Source: CAWCKS01 sp963763485
GTDB taxonomy: Bacteria; Pseudomonadota; Alphaproteobacteria; Rhizobiales; Xanthobacteraceae
DNA length: 64,000 nt
NCBI GenBank assembly: GCA_963763485.1
Contig: CAVXOW010000008.1
Location: 310,001 to 374,000, forward strand
Direction of reading: 5' to 3'
The notes beneath the pieces were generated by a model. That model was not told the origin of the DNA. It ran no database searches and saw only the letters and a program-made list of their open reading frames with translations. How positions within the stretch are numbered: the stretch's first letter is position 1; the number at the start of each line of letters is the position of its first letter. Of this stretch, positions 18,122 through 27,144 are shown in pieces. A program made the translations under genes and the position numbers.

Positions 18122-19741
18122 TCACCCCTTTTCCATCGAGCGGTAATCGAGGCGGCGGTGGAACCAGTACTGGTAGCCGGAGACGTTCTTCTGCATCGCG
18201 ACGTTGACGTAGGGCTGATACAGCGGGACGCGCGGGATGTCGGTGAAGGCGAGGTCGACGAAGCCCTTGACGTCCTTGTCGTAGGTCGCGGTGTCGCCGG
18301 TCGCGGCCGCGGTGACGGCGCCGTCGATCAGCGCGTCCATCGGCTTCGACTGGTAGCTCATGGTGTTGAAGATCGAATTCTTGCCGTGATAGCACCAGAT
18401 GAAGAAATATTCGGGATAGTCGAGCCAGCCCGAGAACACATTGGTGTAGAGCGGCAGCGTCTTCTTGTTGAGCTCGGTGCGCCAGTTGGCGCCGGGCACC
18501 TTGTTGATCGTGGTCTTGATGCCGATCTGCGCGAGACTCTCCTGCGTCAGCACGCAGAGTGGCTCGTTGACGCCGGCAAAACCGAGATCGAATGACAGCG
18601 TGGTCTCGAAGCCATTGGGAAAGCCGGCTTCGGCCATCAGCGCCCTGGCCTTGTCGATATCGGTGTTGAACTTGTGCGCCTGGGGCCAGCCGACGCTCGT
18701 CGGCGTATCGGCCGCGGCGCCAAACAGCGGCTTGGCAAGCCCGAACAGCACGGCGTCCATGATCTTCTGATACGGCAGCGCGTAAGCCACCGCCTGCCGC
18801 ACTTTCACATTGTCGAACGGCGGCTGGGTGACGTTCATGCCGATATACTGGATGCCGTTGGAATACGGCGTCGACACGATGTTGAGCTTGCCGTCGGTCT
18901 TGAGCTCGACGAAATCCTTGTTGGGCAGATCGTAGGAGACGTCGGCGTCGCCGCGCTCGAGCAGCGCGCGGCGGTTGCCCGCCGACGGCACCATGCGCCA
19001 GATCACGCGCTTGATCTTCGGCTGGGGACCACCGACCCAACTCTCGTTGCGCTCCATGATGACTTCGGTGCCGGCGGTCCACTTCGTCACCTTGTAGGCG
19101 CCCGAGCCGGCGACGTTCTGCTTGGTGAATTCGAGACCCCACGGATCCTTTTCGCTGGCGTTCTTTTTCACCAGCTCCGAATTGACAATGCACGGCACGA
19201 TGACCGCGAGATCGGGAATCGTCAGCCGATCCTTCTTGTCGAAGTCGACACGCACGGTGTTGTCATCGACAACGACGAACTGCTCCGGCTTGGTCAGCGA
19301 GCCCGCGCCCATCTGGAAGGTCGGGAAACCACCGACGCTGACGGCGCGATCGAGCGACCACTTGACGTCTTTCGCGGTGACCGGCGCGCCGTCCTGGAAG
19401 GTCGCGTTCTTCTTCAGTTTGAAGGTGACGGACATGTCGCCGACCTTCATGTCGTCGGCGAGCTCCATCTTGAACTTGTCGCGGTCGTAATAGGGGACGC
19501 CGTTCGGCCCCGTCTTCATCTCGTGGCTGATCAGCCGGTCGTAGCAATTCCACGACACCTCGTAGCCCGGCACATTGGTGCCGACGCCGTGGATGTCGAG
19601 ATTGTTCGGACCGCTCTCCGACACGACTAATAATGTCTCGGACCGCGCATCGGCCTTCGCGCTGGACCAGATCGCCGGCGCCGAGACCAACGTCCCCGCA
19701 GCCGCCCCCGACATCGTTTTCAGAAAATCGCGACGCTTCAT
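18122..19741 (-). CDS. ABC transporter substrate-binding protein, family 5, Tat-type signal
   Basis: 539 residues. MKRRDFLKTMSGAAAG is a twin-arginine-like leader, followed by a family 5 (peptide/nickel) binding protein: DDNTVRVDF, FDNVKVRQAVAYAL and an aromatic-rich C terminus. First gene of the leftward transporter-atz operon, so it is the best clue to what is imported. Family 5 proteins bind peptides, opines, ureides, nickel and others, so the ligand cannot be read from the sequence. GGAGG precedes the ATG at 19741 (chosen over 19753). It is preceded by a near-perfect sigma-54 promoter. Confidence 0.9.
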   Translation of the reverse strand: MKRRDFLKTMSGAAAGTLVSAPAIWSSAKADARSETLLVVSESGPNNLDIHGVGTNVPGYEVSWNCYDRLISHEMKTGPNGVPYYDRDKFKMELADDMKVGDMSVTFKLKKNATFQDGAPVTAKDVKWSLDRAVSVGGFPTFQMGAGSLTKPEQFVVVDDNTVRVDFDKKDRLTIPDLAVIVPCIVNSELVKKNASEKDPWGLEFTKQNVAGSGAYKVTKWTAGTEVIMERNESWVGGPQPKIKRVIWRMVPSAGNRRALLERGDADVSYDLPNKDFVELKTDGKLNIVSTPYSNGIQYIGMNVTQPPFDNVKVRQAVAYALPYQKIMDAVLFGLAKPLFGAAADTPTSVGWPQAHKFNTDIDKARALMAEAGFPNGFETTLSFDLGFAGVNEPLCVLTQESLAQIGIKTTINKVPGANWRTELNKKTLPLYTNVFSGWLDYPEYFFIWCYHGKNSIFNTMSYQSKPMDALIDGAVTAAATGDTATYDKDVKGFVDLAFTDIPRVPLYQPYVNVAMQKNVSGYQYWFHRRLDYRSMEKG

Positions 19742-19748
19742 GATCGCC

Positions 19749-19766
19749 TCCAACCACCCTGTTGGA
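19749..19766 (-). promoter_or_regulatory. Short inverted repeat overlapping the ribosome site of the binding-protein gene
   Basis: TCCAAC-N6-GTTGGA. The arm nearest the gene overlaps the GGAGG ribosome site for the ATG at 19741. If the transcript begins near 19764, as the sigma-54 site predicts, the 5' arm sits at the very start of the message and could fold over the ribosome site. It may also be a protein operator. This is a candidate only. Confidence 0.35.
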
Positions 19767-19774
19767 GGGTCTTA

Positions 19775-19790
19775 CGCAATGCGCGTGCCA
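19775..19790 (-). promoter_or_regulatory. Sigma-54 (RpoN) promoter for the transporter-atz operon
   Basis: Read on the minus strand the site is TGGCACGCGCATTGCG, which matches TGGCACG-N4-TTGCW at every position but the last. The start of transcription would be near 19764, about 23 bases before the ATG at 19741. Together with the site at 7059 it places both arms of the locus under RpoN control. Confidence 0.75.
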
Positions 19791-19940
19791 AGCGATCGAG
19801 GCGCGCGGCGCGGTCGATCTAATGCGCTGAAAAGGCTCTGGTTTGGCGGACTTCCACTGCGACGCCGATGCCGGCGCGCGCTCAGCGTCATTGCATACAG
19901 AAACGCAAGATTGGCGCCATATTAGGCAGTTATTTCGTGG

Positions 19941-20279
19941 TCAGTGGCTGATCATCCACGGCCGCGAGGTCGGAAAGCTCTTGGCGCCGCTCCGGGTTTT
20001 CGCCACCCGCCGCGACGGTTTTGGCGAGCAGCAGCCGCAGCCCGGTCCATGCGAGGCCTTGTATTGATCGAGCGTCTTTGGCGCGTGACGGCTGCGCTCG
20101 TTGACGGCTTGCGCCTTGCGCTGCTCGGCCGGCATGCAGGCGAAGTACGGCACGTTGAGAAACGCGCGCGGCGCGTCGAAGCCGCAGCCCTCGCAGCGCG
20201 ACGGCAGATCGCACTCGGCCATCGGCCGCATCTCGGTGAACGGTCCGCAGTCGGGACAGAGATAGTCGTAGACGGGCAT
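19941..20279 (-). CDS. fmdB: FmdB-family zinc-ribbon protein
   Basis: 112 residues. The N terminus MPVYDYLCPDCG and the second pair CEGCGF (Cys8, Cys11, Cys29, Cys32) form the zinc ribbon of the FmdB family. The tail is basic, with a CGCC pair. FmdB was first described as a putative regulator beside formamidase in Methylophilus. Here it lies directly downstream of fmdA, separated by a repeat element. Its biochemical role is still unclear in general. Ends the urt-fmd gene run. Confidence 0.85.
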   Translation of the reverse strand: MPVYDYLCPDCGPFTEMRPMAECDLPSRCEGCGFDAPRAFLNVPYFACMPAEQRKAQAVNERSRHAPKTLDQYKASHGPGCGCCSPKPSRRVAKTRSGAKSFPTSRPWMISH

Positions 20280-20334
20280 GGGAAAACCTCAAAGCCGTGC
20301 TGGTGCGCACATAAGAAGCGTAGCGGCTCTTGCT

Positions 20335-20507
20335 CATCCTCCCCCGCTCGCGGGGGAGGGGGACCATGCGCAGCATGGTGGTGGGGGCGCCCCAACACAC
20401 TGCGCGAGCCGTCACAACAGCATAGACAACCGTATGCCCCCTCCACCACCCTTCGGGCGGTCCCCCTCCCCCGCTCCGCGATGCTTCGCAGGGGAGGATG
20501 GCCGAGC
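20335..20507. repeat. C/G-run palindromic intergenic repeat (copy 2)
   Basis: A large imperfect palindrome: catcctcccc...gggggagggg on the left, ccccctccacc...ggggaggatgg on the right, with accatgcgcagcatggt as an inner hairpin. Fills the gap between fmdA and fmdB. Same kind as the elements at 15826 and 22615. Confidence 0.75.
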
Positions 20508-20531
20508 CGCATTCGCTCGGAATGACGATGA

Positions 20532-21761
20532 TCACTTATCCTGCGACAGCGGCACCTTGATGTCGCCGGTGACGTGTTTCACCGGGCCCGCCGACGACGG
20601 CATGATGTCGAAGTCGAAGATCTCGGTCGGCAACCACAGCGTGGCGCAGGCGTTCGGTACGTCGACGACGCCGGAGATGTGGCCCTGGCACGGCGCGACG
20701 CCGAGGATCGAATAGGCCTGCGCGCCGGAGTAGCCAAACTTCTTCAGGTACTCGATCGCGTTCAGGCACGCCTGGCGATAGGCGATGTGGACGTCGAGGT
20801 AATACTGCTTGCCGGCCTCGTCGACCGAGATGCCTTCGAAGATGAGGTAGTCGCGATAGGCCGGCGTGATCGGCGACGGCTTGAAGATCGGATTCTTGAT
20901 GCCGTACTTCTTCACGCCATCCTTGATGATGTCGACCTTGAGATGCAGCCAGCCAGCCATCTCGATGGCGCCGCAGAAGGTGATCTCGCCGTCGCCCTGG
21001 CTGAAGTGCAGGTCGCCCATCGAGAGACCGCCGCCGGGCACATAGACCGGGAAATAAATCTTCGAGCCGCGCGACAGATCCTTGATGTCGCAGTTGCCGC
21101 CGTGCTCGCGCGGCGGCACGGTGCGTGCGCCCTCGAGCCCGACCTTCTCCTTCGCGGAGCCTGTGGCCTTGCCGGCGTGCGCGGTCGGCGCGAACGGCGG
21201 GTTGGCGAGGCCGGGAACGCGGTTCGGATCGGTTGCCAGCAGCGCCGCCTCGCGCTCGTTCCACATCGCGAGCATCTTTGCATCCGGCAGACAGCCGATC
21301 AGGCCGGGATGGACGAGGCCGGCGAAGTTGACGCCGGGCACATGGCGCGACGAGGTATAGAGGCCGTGGATGTCCCAGATCGACTTCTGCGCCAGCGGGA
21401 AATGATCGGTGAGGAAGCCGCCGCCGTTCTTCTTGGAGAAGAAGCCGTTGAAGCCCCACAGGCTCTCTTTCACCGGACCGACGTCGAGCAGGTCGACTAC
21501 CAGGAGATCGCCGGGCTCGGCGCCCTTCACCCCGATCGGACCGGACAGGAAATGCACGATCGACAGGTCGATGTCGCGCACGTCGTCGGCGGAGTCGTTG
21601 TTCTTGATGAAGCCGCCGGTCCAGTCATAGGTCTCGATGATGAAATCGTCGCCGGGCTTGACCCACGCGACGATCGGCACATCGGGATGCCAGCGATTGT
21701 GGATCATGTCGTTCTTGTAAGGCGACTGTGAAAGATCAACCTTGATCAAAGTCTCTGGCAT
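20532..21761 (-). CDS. fmdA: Formamidase (FmdA/AmdA acetamidase-formamidase family)
   Basis: 409 residues, full length for FmdA of the Methylophilus type. Diagnostic strings are REHGGNCDIKDL, GDLHFSQGDGEITFCGAIE and GVAPCQGHISG. It hydrolyses formamide (and often other short amides) to the acid and ammonia in the cytoplasm. It follows the urea/amide ABC transporter genes on the same strand, as in the Methylophilus fmd cluster, so import and hydrolysis are coupled. A palindromic repeat fills the space after urtE. Confidence 0.92.
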   Translation of the reverse strand: MPETLIKVDLSQSPYKNDMIHNRWHPDVPIVAWVKPGDDFIIETYDWTGGFIKNNDSADDVRDIDLSIVHFLSGPIGVKGAEPGDLLVVDLLDVGPVKESLWGFNGFFSKKNGGGFLTDHFPLAQKSIWDIHGLYTSSRHVPGVNFAGLVHPGLIGCLPDAKMLAMWNEREAALLATDPNRVPGLANPPFAPTAHAGKATGSAKEKVGLEGARTVPPREHGGNCDIKDLSRGSKIYFPVYVPGGGLSMGDLHFSQGDGEITFCGAIEMAGWLHLKVDIIKDGVKKYGIKNPIFKPSPITPAYRDYLIFEGISVDEAGKQYYLDVHIAYRQACLNAIEYLKKFGYSGAQAYSILGVAPCQGHISGVVDVPNACATLWLPTEIFDFDIMPSSAGPVKHVTGDIKVPLSQDK

Positions 21762-21806
21762 GCAATTCCCCTCTTGCTACGGGTGGACGATGACTCTTTC
21801 TTGATT

Positions 21807-21856
21807 GAGCATGATCTTTTCGGAAAAACCGCTGCACACTTTTTCGGATCATGCTC
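21807..21856. repeat. Bradyrhizobium-type palindromic repeat GAGCATGATC...GATCATGCTC
   Basis: Ten-base outer arms GAGCATGATC and GATCATGCTC, with inner tttcgg/aaaa-rich arms around a ccgctgcaca core. Very similar elements are common between genes of Bradyrhizobium and relatives. It lies between urtE and fmdA, and its right end touches the urtE stop codon. Confidence 0.85.
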
Positions 21857-22546
21857 TAGACGGAGAGATATTTTGCGACCTGCGCCTCATCGACGGTGGC
21901 GCGCGGATCGTCGCGAACGATTTCGCCGTTCTCGATGACGAGCACGCGGTCGGCGATATCGAGCGCGAAGCTCAGCACCTGCTCGGACACCACGATCGAG
22001 AGCCCGCGCTGGTCGCGGATGCGCTTCAAGGTGCGTGCCATCTCGCGGATGATCGAGGGCTGGATGCCTTCGGTCGGCTCGTCGAGCAGCAGGACTCTTC
22101 GGTTTGGTGGCGAGCGCGCGCGCGATTGCGAGCTGCTGCTGCTGGCCGCCGGACAGATTGCCGCCGCGCCGGCCCTTCATTTCGAGCAGCACCGGAAATA
22201 GCTCGTAGATATCAGGCGGCACGCTGCCGCCGCCGGCAGCGACCAGGCCGGTCTCGATGTTCTCCTTGACCGTCATGGTCGAGAAGATCATGCGGCCCTG
22301 CGGTACATAGGCGAGGCCCTTGGCGACGCGCTCGTAGCTCTTCAGCGTGGAGACCTCGGCGCCGTCCATCTTCACCGAGCCGCTCTTGGTCGGCACGATG
22401 CCCATCAACGCCTTCATCAGCGTGGTCTTGCCCATGCCGTTGCGGCCCATGATGGCGACGATCTCGTTCGGCGCGACGTCAACATTGAGGCCGTGCAAGA
22501 CCTCGCTCTGGCCGTAGGCAACGTGGAAGTCCGCGATCTGCAGCAT
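21856..22546 (-). CDS. urtE: Urea/short-chain-amide ABC transporter ATPase UrtE, frame broken by one inserted base
   Basis: 229 residues after correction. LivF-type ATPase: Walker A GRNGMGKTT, FSTMTVKENIETG and NLSGGQQQQLAIARAL. An extra base near 22096 shifts the frame just before Walker B. Without it the sequence reads TKPKVLLLDEPTEGIQPS, and continues to KYLSV at 21856. The length is 3n+1, as one insertion predicts. Pairs with UrtD to drive UrtB/UrtC. A repeat element separates it from urtD. Confidence 0.88.
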
Positions 22547-22614
22547 TTTCTTTTGACCTCAGAGCGAGTCGCAGTGAACTTGGCGAACGAACGCTGCGCC
22601 AAGCTCGGCGCGTT

Positions 22615-22732
22615 CCCCTCCCCCTTGTGGGGAGGGATTAGGGGTGGGGGTGGCTGCAAGTCGTGAGGCGGAAGTCCCACGATGGACCCCCCTCCCCAAC
22701 CCTCCCCCACAAGGGGGGAGGGAGCAGTCTGA
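22615..22732. repeat. C/G-run palindromic intergenic repeat (copy 3)
   Basis: cccctcccccttgtggggaggg on the left and ccctcccccacaaggggggaggg on the right flank a central segment, forming nested hairpins. Located between urtD and urtE inside the transporter operon. Confidence 0.75.
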
Positions 22733-22774
22733 GCGCTTGGCGAATTTGTTCATCAAGTGCATCGCCATCCGCCC

Positions 22775-23530
22775 TCAGTGACCCAGATACACTTCGATGA
22801 CCTTGGGATCGTTCTTGACGCGATCCATCGTGCCTTCCGACAGCACCTGACCCTGGTGCAGGACGGTGACGCGGTGGGCGATGTCTTCGACGAACTTCAT
22901 GTCGTGCTCGATCACCAGCACCGAGTGATCCTTGATGATCTTGTGCAGCAACTCGGCGGTCTTGACGCGCTCCGAGACGCTCATGCCGGCGACCGGCTCG
23001 TCGAGCATCAACAGCTCGGGGTCCTGGATCAGCAGCATGCCGATCTCGAGCCACTGCTTCTGGCCGTGGCTCAACAGCTCGGCCGGCATTGCGAGATGAT
23101 CCTTCAGGAAGATCATCTCGGCGACCTCCTGCACGCGGTCGCGCACGGCGGCGTCGCGCTTGAACGCCAGCGCGCCGAACACGGTGCGGCCGCGCGGAAA
23201 GGAGATTTCGAGATTCTCGAACACGGTGAGGTCGTCGTAGATCGACGGCGTCTGGAATTTCCGCCCGACGCCGGCTTCGACGATCTTGTCTTCCTTGAGC
23301 CGGGTCAGCTCCTTGCCGCGGAACTTGATCGAGCCTGACGTGGCTTTGGTCTTGCCGCAGATCAGGTCGAGCACCGTGGTCTTGCCGGCGCCGTTCGGGC
23401 CAATGATGACGCGAATCTCGTTCTCCTCGACATAGAAGGATAGATCGTTGACCGCCTTGAAGCCATCGAACGAGACGGTGAGCGCTTCGACCGCGAGCAG
23501 AAAATCAGGTTGGATATGACCAGTCACCAT
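22775..23530 (-). CDS. urtD: Urea/short-chain-amide ABC transporter ATPase UrtD
   Basis: 251 residues. LivG-type ATPase: Walker A GPNGAGKTT, then ELLSHGQKQWLEIGMLL in place of the usual signature, LLMLDEPVAGMS and a switch His in VIEHDMKFVE. The HGQKQWLEIGM form is characteristic of UrtD. Its ATG lies within the last codons of urtC (7-base overlap), so the two are translated together. Confidence 0.9.
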   Translation of the reverse strand: MVTGHIQPDFLLAVEALTVSFDGFKAVNDLSFYVEENEIRVIIGPNGAGKTTVLDLICGKTKATSGSIKFRGKELTRLKEDKIVEAGVGRKFQTPSIYDDLTVFENLEISFPRGRTVFGALAFKRDAAVRDRVQEVAEMIFLKDHLAMPAELLSHGQKQWLEIGMLLIQDPELLMLDEPVAGMSVSERVKTAELLHKIIKDHSVLVIEHDMKFVEDIAHRVTVLHQGQVLSEGTMDRVKNDPKVIEVYLGH

Positions 23531-24687
23531 CGAATTGCTCCTGTCACTCGGCCGGCGCGCCGTCGGCGAGCGGCGGTCTCCGCCCACGTCGGCTTCGACT
23601 TGCGCCCGTTGATCAGGCGATCGACATGAGGCTGCACGTAGTCGGCCCACAGGCCGGCAAGGCCGTTCGGGAAGATCAGCACGACGGCAATGAACATGCC
23701 GCCGAGGCCGAACAACCAGAGCTGCGGGAATGTTTCGGAGAGGCTGGTCTTGGCGAAGTTGACCAGCAGCGCGCCGTAGACCGCGCCGAAGATCGAGAGC
23801 CGGCCGCCGACCGCGGTGTAGATCACCATCTCGATCGACGGCACGATGCCGACGAAGGACGGCGACATGAAGCCGATCTGCAGGGTGAACATCGCACCGC
23901 CGATCGCCGCGAACACCGACGCCAGGCAGAACACGAAGATCTTGTAGTTGGCGACGCTGTAGCCGGAGAAGCGGACCCGGTCCTCCTTGTCGCGCATCGC
24001 GACCAGGATGCGGCCGAACTTGGAATGACGCACGAACAGCGCGACGAAGATGCAGGCAAACAGGCAGGCGACGCAGAAGAAGTACAAAATCTCCTTGGCG
24101 TGGTCGGTGCGGATGTCCCAGCCTTTTAGCGTACGCAGATCGGTGATGCCGTTGATGCCGCCGGTGTAGCCCTGCTGGCCGACGATCAGGATCGTGAGGA
24201 TCGCGGCGATCGCCTGAGTGATGATGGCGAAGTAGACGCCGCCGACCCGGCGCTTGAACATCGCAGCGCCGATGATGAAGGAGAAGAACGCGGGCACCAC
24301 GATGATCGCAAAGATCGTGAAGGTCAGGCTGTGGAATGGTTGCCAGAACAGCGGCAACTGCGTCAGCTGATTCCAGTCCATGAAATCCGGGATGCCCGGC
24401 GTCGACTGGATCTTGGTGTTCGCGACGCTGGACGCCTCGAGTTTCAGGTACATCGCCATGCAGTAGCCGCCGAGGCCGAAGAACACGCCCTGTCCAAGGC
24501 TCAGGATTCCGCCAAAGCCCCAGCACAGCACGAGGCCGAGCGCGACGAAGGCGTAAGTCAGATACTTGCCGACCAGATTGAGCCGGAACGCGTCGAGCGT
24601 CAGCGGCAGGATGACGACGAGAAGCAACGCGAGCGCGAGGACGCCAATCAACTCCGACCGATTGAGGACTTTTGGATTGTCGAGCAT
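23524..24687 (-). CDS. urtC: Urea/short-chain-amide ABC transporter permease UrtC
   Basis: 387 residues, LivM-type permease with about ten membrane segments. AFVALGLVLCWGFGGILSLGQGVFFGLGGY near the N terminus and the EAA-like region around RVRFSGYSVANYK are typical. The cytoplasmic C-terminal tail is basic. Lies 44 bases after urtB. Confidence 0.9.
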   Translation of the reverse strand: MLDNPKVLNRSELIGVLALALLLVVILPLTLDAFRLNLVGKYLTYAFVALGLVLCWGFGGILSLGQGVFFGLGGYCMAMYLKLEASSVANTKIQSTPGIPDFMDWNQLTQLPLFWQPFHSLTFTIFAIIVVPAFFSFIIGAAMFKRRVGGVYFAIITQAIAAILTILIVGQQGYTGGINGITDLRTLKGWDIRTDHAKEILYFFCVACLFACIFVALFVRHSKFGRILVAMRDKEDRVRFSGYSVANYKIFVFCLASVFAAIGGAMFTLQIGFMSPSFVGIVPSIEMVIYTAVGGRLSIFGAVYGALLVNFAKTSLSETFPQLWLFGLGGMFIAVVLIFPNGLAGLWADYVQPHVDRLINGRKSKPTWAETAARRRRAGRVTGAIRW

Positions 24688-24731
24688 GTGATGCGGTCCT
24701 GTTGATGCAGTCCTGTGCGATTGCCTGCCGA

Positions 24732-25661
24732 CTACTTGCGCACCTTGAGGGCGAACAACCCCTGCGGCCGCAGCATCAAAATCCCGACGATACCGAGCAG
24801 CGTCATCACCTGGGCCATCGAGCCGGACGTGAAGAATTCCAGCGTCGAGCGCACCTGCGAAATCGTGAAGGCCGAGGCGATGGTGCCGAGCAGGCTGGCG
24901 GCGCCGCCGAACACCACGACCATGAAGGTGTCGACGATGTAGAGCTGGCCGGCGGTCGGCCCGGTCGAGCCGATCATGGTGAAGGCGGAGCCGGCGATGC
25001 CGGCGATGCCGCAGCCGAGGCCAAAGGTCAGGCGATCGACCTTGTCGGTGTTGATGCCGACGGCGCCTGCCATCACGCGGTTCTGCACGACGGCGCGGAC
25101 CTGCTTGCCCCAGCTCGACCAGAACAGGATGTAGAATACGATGACGGTGATCAGCGTGGTCAGCGCCATCACGAACATGCCGTTGATCTGGATTTCGATT
25201 GAATCCGTGATCTGCTTCGAGCCCATCATCCAGTCGGGCAGTTCGACACCGACCTCGCGAGCGCCGAACACCGAGCGATAGGTCTGCTGCAGGATCAGGC
25301 TCAGGCCCCAGGTGGCGAGCAGCGTGTCGAGCGGGCGCTTATAGAGATGGCGGATCATGGCCCACTCGACGAAGACGCCGAGCCCGCCGGAGGCGAGGAA
25401 CGCGAGAATCATCGCGACGAAGAAGTAGGCGGGGAACAGCGACGGCAAGTGCTGCTGAAAGAAGTTCGACGTCATCCAGGTGACGTAGGCGCCGAGAATC
25501 ATGAACTCGCCATGGGCCATGTTGATGACGCCCATCTGGCCGAAGATGATGGCGAGCCCCAGCGCCATCAGCACGAACACCGAGAACAGGATCAGGCCGG
25601 CGAAGCCTTGCATCACGAAGATCGAACCGAGATCCGAAAGCGAGTAGTCGCCGAACATCAA
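24732..25661 (-). CDS. urtB: Urea/short-chain-amide ABC transporter permease UrtB
   Basis: 309 residues, LivH-type permease. GLAIIFGQMGVINMAHGEF is the family hallmark, and RAVVQNRVMAGAVGIN corresponds to the ATPase-contact loop. About eight membrane segments. It lacks the long periplasmic N-terminal extension found in some UrtB proteins. A gap of 133 bp separates it from urtA; it holds no gene. Confidence 0.9.
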   Translation of the reverse strand: MMFGDYSLSDLGSIFVMQGFAGLILFSVFVLMALGLAIIFGQMGVINMAHGEFMILGAYVTWMTSNFFQQHLPSLFPAYFFVAMILAFLASGGLGVFVEWAMIRHLYKRPLDTLLATWGLSLILQQTYRSVFGAREVGVELPDWMMGSKQITDSIEIQINGMFVMALTTLITVIVFYILFWSSWGKQVRAVVQNRVMAGAVGINTDKVDRLTFGLGCGIAGIAGSAFTMIGSTGPTAGQLYIVDTFMVVVFGGAASLLGTIASAFTISQVRSTLEFFTSGSMAQVMTLLGIVGILMLRPQGLFALKVRK

Positions 25662-25794
25662 TGTCTCCAGATTCTCAAAGCAGAATTCTCAAAGGGCTGG
25701 GGTGACTCGCGCCGCGGAACGGGGGCCGCGGCGCGAGGGTTGGGCGCAGATGGAAACGCGTCTGCGTCCGGGAGCGCGGTGAAACGCCTGCGAT

Positions 25795-27054
25795 TTACTG
25801 GTAGCCCTTCGGGAAGGGGTTCGGCTCGACCAGATCGGCGGTCTCGTAGATCAGGTCGTACTGCCCGTCGGCGCGCGCGCGTCCGACGCGGGTCTTCGAC
25901 CACAGGTGATGGTTCTCGTGGATGCGGACATAACCTTCCGGCGCGCCCTTGAACTCGACGCCGGGTGACGCCGCCGCGATCTTGTCGATGTCGAAGGAGC
26001 CAGCCTTCTCGACCGTCAGCTTCCACAGCCACGGCCCGAGATAGGCGGCCTGCGTGACGTCGCCGATCACGGTCTTCTCGCCCCACATCTTCTTGAATGC
26101 GGGCACGAAGGCCTTGTTGTTCGGATTGTCGAGCGACTGGAAATATTTCATGCAGGCATAGGCGCCGGCGATATTCTCACCGCCGATGCCGTCGATCTCG
26201 TCTTCGGTGACCGAGATGGTCAGCAGCGTCTGCTTGGAGAGATCGATGCCGGCCGCCTTGAGCTGCTTGTAGAACGCGACGTTGGAGCCGCCGACGATGA
26301 TCGCGTAGATCACGTCGGGCTTCACCAGCTTGATCTTGTTGATCACCGAGTTGAACTGGGTCGAGCCGAGCGGGAAATATTCCTCGCCGACCACCTTGCC
26401 GCCTTCGAGATGGCCCTCGATGTGCTTGCGCGCGATCTTGTTGGAGGTGCGCGGCCAGATGTAGTCGGAGCCGAGCAGGTAGAAGGTCTTGGCGCTCTTG
26501 GTCTTGTTGACCCAGTCGAGCCCGGCGATGATCTGCTGAGTCGCCTCCTGGCCGGTGTAGATGACGTTCTTCGACTGCTCGAGGCCTTCGTAGAAGGTCG
26601 GGTAATAGAGCATGCCGTTGTACTGCTCGAACACCGGCAGCACCGCCTTGCGCGAGGCCGAGGTCCAGCAGCCCATCACGGCCGCGCACTTGTCGTTGAC
26701 CAGCAGCTTCTTCGCCTTCTCGGCGAAGGTCGGCCAGTCGGACGCGCCGTCCTCCTGGATGAACTTGATCTTGCGGCCAAGCACGCCGCCCGCGGCGTTG
26801 ATCTGCTCGATCGCAAGCTTTTCGGCCTCCACCGATCCGGTCTCGCTGATCGCCATGGTGCCGGTGACGGAATGGAGAATGCCGACCGTCGCCTCGGTAT
26901 CGGTGACGGCGAGGCCCGTCGTGTTCACGACCGATGTCGGCGCATCGGCCAGGCTGATCCGCGGGAACAGCGACAGTGCCGGCACTGCCGCCATCCCCAT
27001 CAGCAATTTTCGCCGGAGCGGCGAGGAAAGACCCCGATCATTCTCGTCTGACAT
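25795..27054 (-). CDS. urtA: Urea/short-chain-amide ABC transporter binding protein
   Basis: 419 residues. The leader has a twin-arginine-like SPLRRKLLMG. The mature part is a branched-chain-amino-acid-type binding protein of the UrtA/FmdD group: GILHSVTGTMAISE, VMGCWTSASRKAVLPVFE and the C-terminal ETADLVEPNPFPKGYQ that marks this group. It binds urea or formamide/acetamide. The attached fmdA gene favours short amides; urea cannot be excluded. Strong ribosome site GGGGG before the ATG at 27054. First gene of the urtABCDE-fmdAB run. Confidence 0.9.
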   Translation of the reverse strand: MSDENDRGLSSPLRRKLLMGMAAVPALSLFPRISLADAPTSVVNTTGLAVTDTEATVGILHSVTGTMAISETGSVEAEKLAIEQINAAGGVLGRKIKFIQEDGASDWPTFAEKAKKLLVNDKCAAVMGCWTSASRKAVLPVFEQYNGMLYYPTFYEGLEQSKNVIYTGQEATQQIIAGLDWVNKTKSAKTFYLLGSDYIWPRTSNKIARKHIEGHLEGGKVVGEEYFPLGSTQFNSVINKIKLVKPDVIYAIIVGGSNVAFYKQLKAAGIDLSKQTLLTISVTEDEIDGIGGENIAGAYACMKYFQSLDNPNNKAFVPAFKKMWGEKTVIGDVTQAAYLGPWLWKLTVEKAGSFDIDKIAAASPGVEFKGAPEGYVRIHENHHLWSKTRVGRARADGQYDLIYETADLVEPNPFPKGYQ

Positions 27055-27068
27055 TGCGACCCCCTTGG

Positions 27069-27117
27069 ATTTGGAAGAACTGGGATTTGGAAGAATTGGG
27101 CTTTGGAAAACAACTCG
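27069..27117. repeat. Three 16-bp direct repeats upstream of urtA
   Basis: TTTGGAAGAAYTGGGM-like units begin at 27070, 27086 and 27102, so they are spaced exactly 16 bp. They lie just upstream of the urtA ribosome site, in the space shared with the divergent sensor-kinase gene. They could be operator copies for the neighbouring LuxR-type regulator, or form part of the urtA leader. Confidence 0.55.
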
Positions 27118-27144
27118 TCCTTGCCCGGGAAGACTGGCGCGGTT

